Below the pieces are notes generated by a model. The model worked only from the letters and a program-made list of their open reading frames with translations, did not search any database and was not told the DNA's origin. From Rhodospirillales bacterium (GTDB lineage Bacteria > Pseudomonadota > Alphaproteobacteria > Rhodospirillales > Magnetovibrionaceae), in NCBI GenBank assembly GCA_024653965.1, contig JANLGW010000013.1, forward strand, positions 1 to 43,973: 43,973 bases of DNA, given 5' to 3'. A program made the translations under genes and the position numbers. This document shows positions 41,659 to 43,973 of this stretch, piece by piece (within the stretch, counting starts at the first letter, position 1; each line of letters opens with the position of its first letter).

Positions 41659-43368
41659 ATGGCCTTTACGATTGATCGATCTTCTTATGCCGCCATGTTC
41701 GGCCCTACTGTCGGAGACCGGGTGCGTTTGGCCGATACAGAATTGTTCGTCGAAGTCGAAGAAGACCGCACCATTTATGGTGAAGAAATAAAGTTCGGTG
41801 GCGGTAAGGTCATTCGTGACGGCATGGGCCAGGGCCAAGCTTCGCGTGAGCAGGGTGCGGTGGATACCGTCATCACCAATGCGCTGATCATCGATTACTG
41901 GGGCATCGTCAAAGCTGATATCGGCATTCGCGGCGGGCGCATCGTCGGTATTGGCAAGGGCGGAAATCCTGACACCCAACCGGTCGTAGATATTATCGTC
42001 GGCCCCGGCACCGAAGTGATCGCGGGTGAAGGCCGTATCGTTACCGCAGGCGGCATCGACGCGCACATTCACTGGATTTGCCCACAATTGGTCGAAGATG
42101 CGCTGCATTCGGGCATCACCACCATGTTGGGCGGCGGCACCGGTCCGGCCGAAGGCACCAACGCCACTACCTGTACGCCGGGGCCGTGGCACATGGAACG
42201 CATGATCCAGGCCGCCGAAGGCCTGCCGATGAATTTAGGCTTTTTCGGCAAGGGTAACGCGTCCCGCCCCGATGCTTTGCTGGAACAGGTGCGTGCGGGG
42301 GCATGTGGATTAAAGCTGCACGAAGACTGGGGCACCACGCCGAGCGCCATCGACACCTGTTTGAGTGTCGCCGAAGATAGCGATATCGGCGTCGCCATTC
42401 ACACCGATACGTTAAATGAATCGGGTTTTGTCGAAAATACGATCGCCGCGTTTAAGGGCCGCACCATTCACGCCTTTCATACCGAAGGTGCGGGCGGGGG
42501 GCATGCGCCCGACATCATCAAGGTGTGTGGTGAACAAAATGTGCTGCCTTCATCCACCAATCCGACGCGGCCCTATACCGTCAACACCATTGATGAACAT
42601 TTGGACATGTTGATGGTGTGTCATCATTTGGATGCGCGCATTCCCGAAGACGTGGCGTTCGCCGAAAGCCGCATTCGCAGGGAAACCATCGCGGCGGAAG
42701 ACATCCTGCATGATCTTGGTGCGTTTTCCATGATTTCATCCGACAGTCAGGCCATGGGGCGCGTGGGTGAAGTGATCATCCGCACCTGGCAGACGGCGGA
42801 CAAAATGAAGCGCCAACGCGGGCGACTGGCTGAAGAAGTTGGCAATAACGATAACTTTCGCGTCAAACGCTATATCGCTAAGTACACCATCAATCCCGCC
42901 CTTACCCACGGCATCGCTAAACATGTCGGTTCCATCGCCGCGGGCAAGCTGGCCGATTTGGTGTTGTGGAAACCCGCATTTTTCGGCGTCAAACCCGATT
43001 TGGTGGTGAAAGGCGGCATGATCGTTTCCGCCGCCATGGGCGATCCCAATGCCTCTATCCCCACGCCGCAGCCGGTGCATTATCGATTGATGTTCGGCGC
43101 CTTGGGTCGGGCGTGCGCGGAAACGTCGGTGACGTTTGTCAGCCAGGCTGCAATCGAAGAAGAAATCGATAATCGTTACGGCACGCTCAAGCAACTGGTA
43201 GCGGTTGAGGACTGCCGCACGGTGAAAAAAGCCGACATGATGCTCAACAGTTATACCCCCACCATCGAAGTTGATTCTGAAACCTATGAAGTGCGCGCCG
43301 ATGGCCAGGTGTTGACGTGCGAACCCGCCGACGTTCTGCCCATGGCACAACGCTACTTCTTGTTTTAA
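41659..43368 (+). CDS. ureC: Urease alpha (catalytic) subunit UreC
   Basis: A 569-residue nickel enzyme that hydrolyses urea to ammonia and carbamate. All active-site elements are seen: [10 protein letters not shown] (two nickel His), GLKLHEDWG with the carbamylated Lys and a nickel His, [25 protein letters not shown], the flap MVCHHLD with the mobile Cys, and SSDSQAMGR with the nickel Asp. The N-terminus ([20 protein letters not shown]) is standard and the length is normal. Three bases separate it from ureB. Confidence 0.98.
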   Translation: MAFTIDRSSYAAMFGPTVGDRVRLADTELFVEVEEDRTIYGEEIKFGGGKVIRDGMGQGQASREQGAVDTVITNALIIDYWGIVKADIGIRGGRIVGIGKGGNPDTQPVVDIIVGPGTEVIAGEGRIVTAGGIDAHIHWICPQLVEDALHSGITTMLGGGTGPAEGTNATTCTPGPWHMERMIQAAEGLPMNLGFFGKGNASRPDALLEQVRAGACGLKLHEDWGTTPSAIDTCLSVAEDSDIGVAIHTDTLNESGFVENTIAAFKGRTIHAFHTEGAGGGHAPDIIKVCGEQNVLPSSTNPTRPYTVNTIDEHLDMLMVCHHLDARIPEDVAFAESRIRRETIAAEDILHDLGAFSMISSDSQAMGRVGEVIIRTWQTADKMKRQRGRLAEEVGNNDNFRVKRYIAKYTINPALTHGIAKHVGSIAAGKLADLVLWKPAFFGVKPDLVVKGGMIVSAAMGDPNASIPTPQPVHYRLMFGALGRACAETSVTFVSQAAIEEEIDNRYGTLKQLVAVEDCRTVKKADMMLNSYTPTIEVDSETYEVRADGQVLTCEPADVLPMAQRYFLF

Positions 43369-43379
43369 GGAGAGATATG

Positions 43380-43880
43380 ATGCGCCATGTCACGCAGGTG
43401 ATTTCCCGCGCGGATTGGGTGCCTAGTGAGGCCAAGGGCACCGTGACGCTCCGCTTTGAAGATCGGTTTCGCCGCCGCGTGCGTCTAAAAGATGATGCAG
43501 GCGAGCCGTTCCTATTGGACTTGGCGCATGCCACGCGCTTTGAAGATGGCGACGGTCTGGCCTTGACCGAGGGCGGGGTATTGCTGGTGCGCGCCGCCAT
43601 CGAAGACGTGCTGGAAGTTACAGGTAAAGACACTCAACATACCGCGCGTTTGGCGTGGCATATCGGTAACCGCCATACGCCGCTGGAGGTTCTGCCGGGA
43701 GGCATCTTGCGCATTCAGTACGATCATGTGTTGATGCATATGCTTGAAGGCTTGGGCGCTAAGGTGTCGCGCACGTCTGCGCCGTTCGCGCCGGAGGCGG
43801 GTGCCTATGATAGCCCTCAAGCGGGAGATGAGGTCCATGGTCATCATGACCACACCCACGCCCATTCCTATCACGGATAG
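43380..43880 (+). CDS. ureE: Urease nickel metallochaperone UreE
   Basis: A 166-residue UreE. The N-terminal peptide-binding domain has [15 protein letters not shown] and the metal-binding domain has [18 protein letters not shown] with [16 protein letters not shown], including the conserved nickel His. The C-terminus ends in a His-rich tail ([15 protein letters not shown]). The start at 43380 is six bases after AAGGAGA; an adjacent ATG at 43377 is possible. The DNA coding for the His tail is also the start of ureF in another frame. Confidence 0.94.
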   Translation: MRHVTQVISRADWVPSEAKGTVTLRFEDRFRRRVRLKDDAGEPFLLDLAHATRFEDGDGLALTEGGVLLVRAAIEDVLEVTGKDTQHTARLAWHIGNRHTPLEVLPGGILRIQYDHVLMHMLEGLGAKVSRTSAPFAPEAGAYDSPQAGDEVHGHHDHTHAHSYHG

Positions 43881-43973
43881 GGGCTTGCTGCGCCTGTTGG
43901 CGTGGCTGTCGCCGTCGTTTCCCGTGGGCTCGTATGCATATTCGCACGGCGCGGAATTCGCCGTGGAAAGCGG
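43837..43973 (+). CDS. ureF: Urease accessory protein UreF, 5' part
   Basis: Only the first 45 codons are present; the gene runs off the window. The protein continues into [22 protein letters not shown], the unmistakable UreF N-terminal motif. UreF is the GTPase-regulating partner in the UreD-UreF-UreG nickel insertion complex. ATG codons at 43837 (with GGGAGATGAGG upstream) and 43846 are both possible. The start lies inside the end of ureE, in another frame, an overlap of 35 to 44 bases. Confidence 0.9.
   Translation, partial: MVIMTTPTPIPITDRGLLRLLAWLSPSFPVGSYAYSHGAEFAVES

Noticed and set aside
40984-42192. 402-codon open frame on the minus strand opposite ureA, ureB and ureC
   Set aside because: It runs across three well-identified urease genes and their short gaps; it has no recognisable domain or ribosome-binding site.

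Overview
The window reads as a chromosomal segment of an alphaproteobacterium, most likely Rhodospirillales in the broad sense (related to groups such as Magnetospirillum, Magnetovibrio, Thalassospira or Terasakiella). This rests on the hup/hyp gene order, the protein flavour and the moderate GC content; the genus cannot be fixed from sequence alone. Almost all genes are on the + strand and are packed into operons with ATGA or TGATG overlaps.

Region 1 (1-5772) is a nucleotide-sugar and surface-polysaccharide operon. It holds the 3' part of a glucose-1-phosphate cytidylyltransferase, a family 2 glycosyltransferase, CDP-glucose 4,6-dehydratase, a zinc-finger C-methyltransferase, a 3,5-epimerase-like cupin, an SDR reductase/epimerase and a hexapeptide acetyltransferase. 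Together they predict a CDP-activated, C-methylated (branched) 6-deoxyhexose and its transfer or acylation. A promoter and terminator pair at 5786-5910 may delimit a small RNA.

Region 2 (about 5980-24915) is a complete hydrogen-oxidation island. hupSLCDFGH, a rubredoxin-HupJ fusion and the nickel permease gene hupE follow a consensus sigma-54 promoter. hupUV (a regulatory H2-sensing hydrogenase) has its own sigma-70-like promoter. hupK-hypAB-hypF(C-terminal domain)-hypCDE-hupR-hupT follow a second sigma-54-like promoter. HupUV, the kinase HupT and the NtrC-type regulator HupR would sense H2 and control transcription. HupS carries the extra cysteines of the oxygen-tolerant [4Fe-3S] class, while HupV carries the Ile62/Phe110 gas-channel pair known from the sensor HoxC.

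Region 3 (25089-33838) concerns glycerol-phosphate metabolism: gpsA, a convergent class I amidotransferase-like gene, and an operon of a PotDABC-like ABC transporter with a cytoplasmic glycerophosphodiester phosphodiesterase and GlpD. The binding protein lacks the acidic amine-binding residues of PotD and has basic residues there, so the operon probably imports a phosphodiester or other anionic ligand rather than a polyamine.

Region 4 (33839-34474) is a 636-base non-coding stretch. It contains a minus-strand element resembling a branched-chain amino-acid attenuator without a downstream gene, inverted repeats, and a sigma-54 promoter for urtA.

Region 5 (34475-end) is the nitrogen-scavenging operon urtABCDE-ureDABCE-ureF (cut by the window end): high-affinity urea import joined to urease. 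Both metalloenzyme systems in the window need nickel, and hupE is the only nickel permease gene seen. No tRNA, rRNA, CRISPR array or insertion sequence was found.
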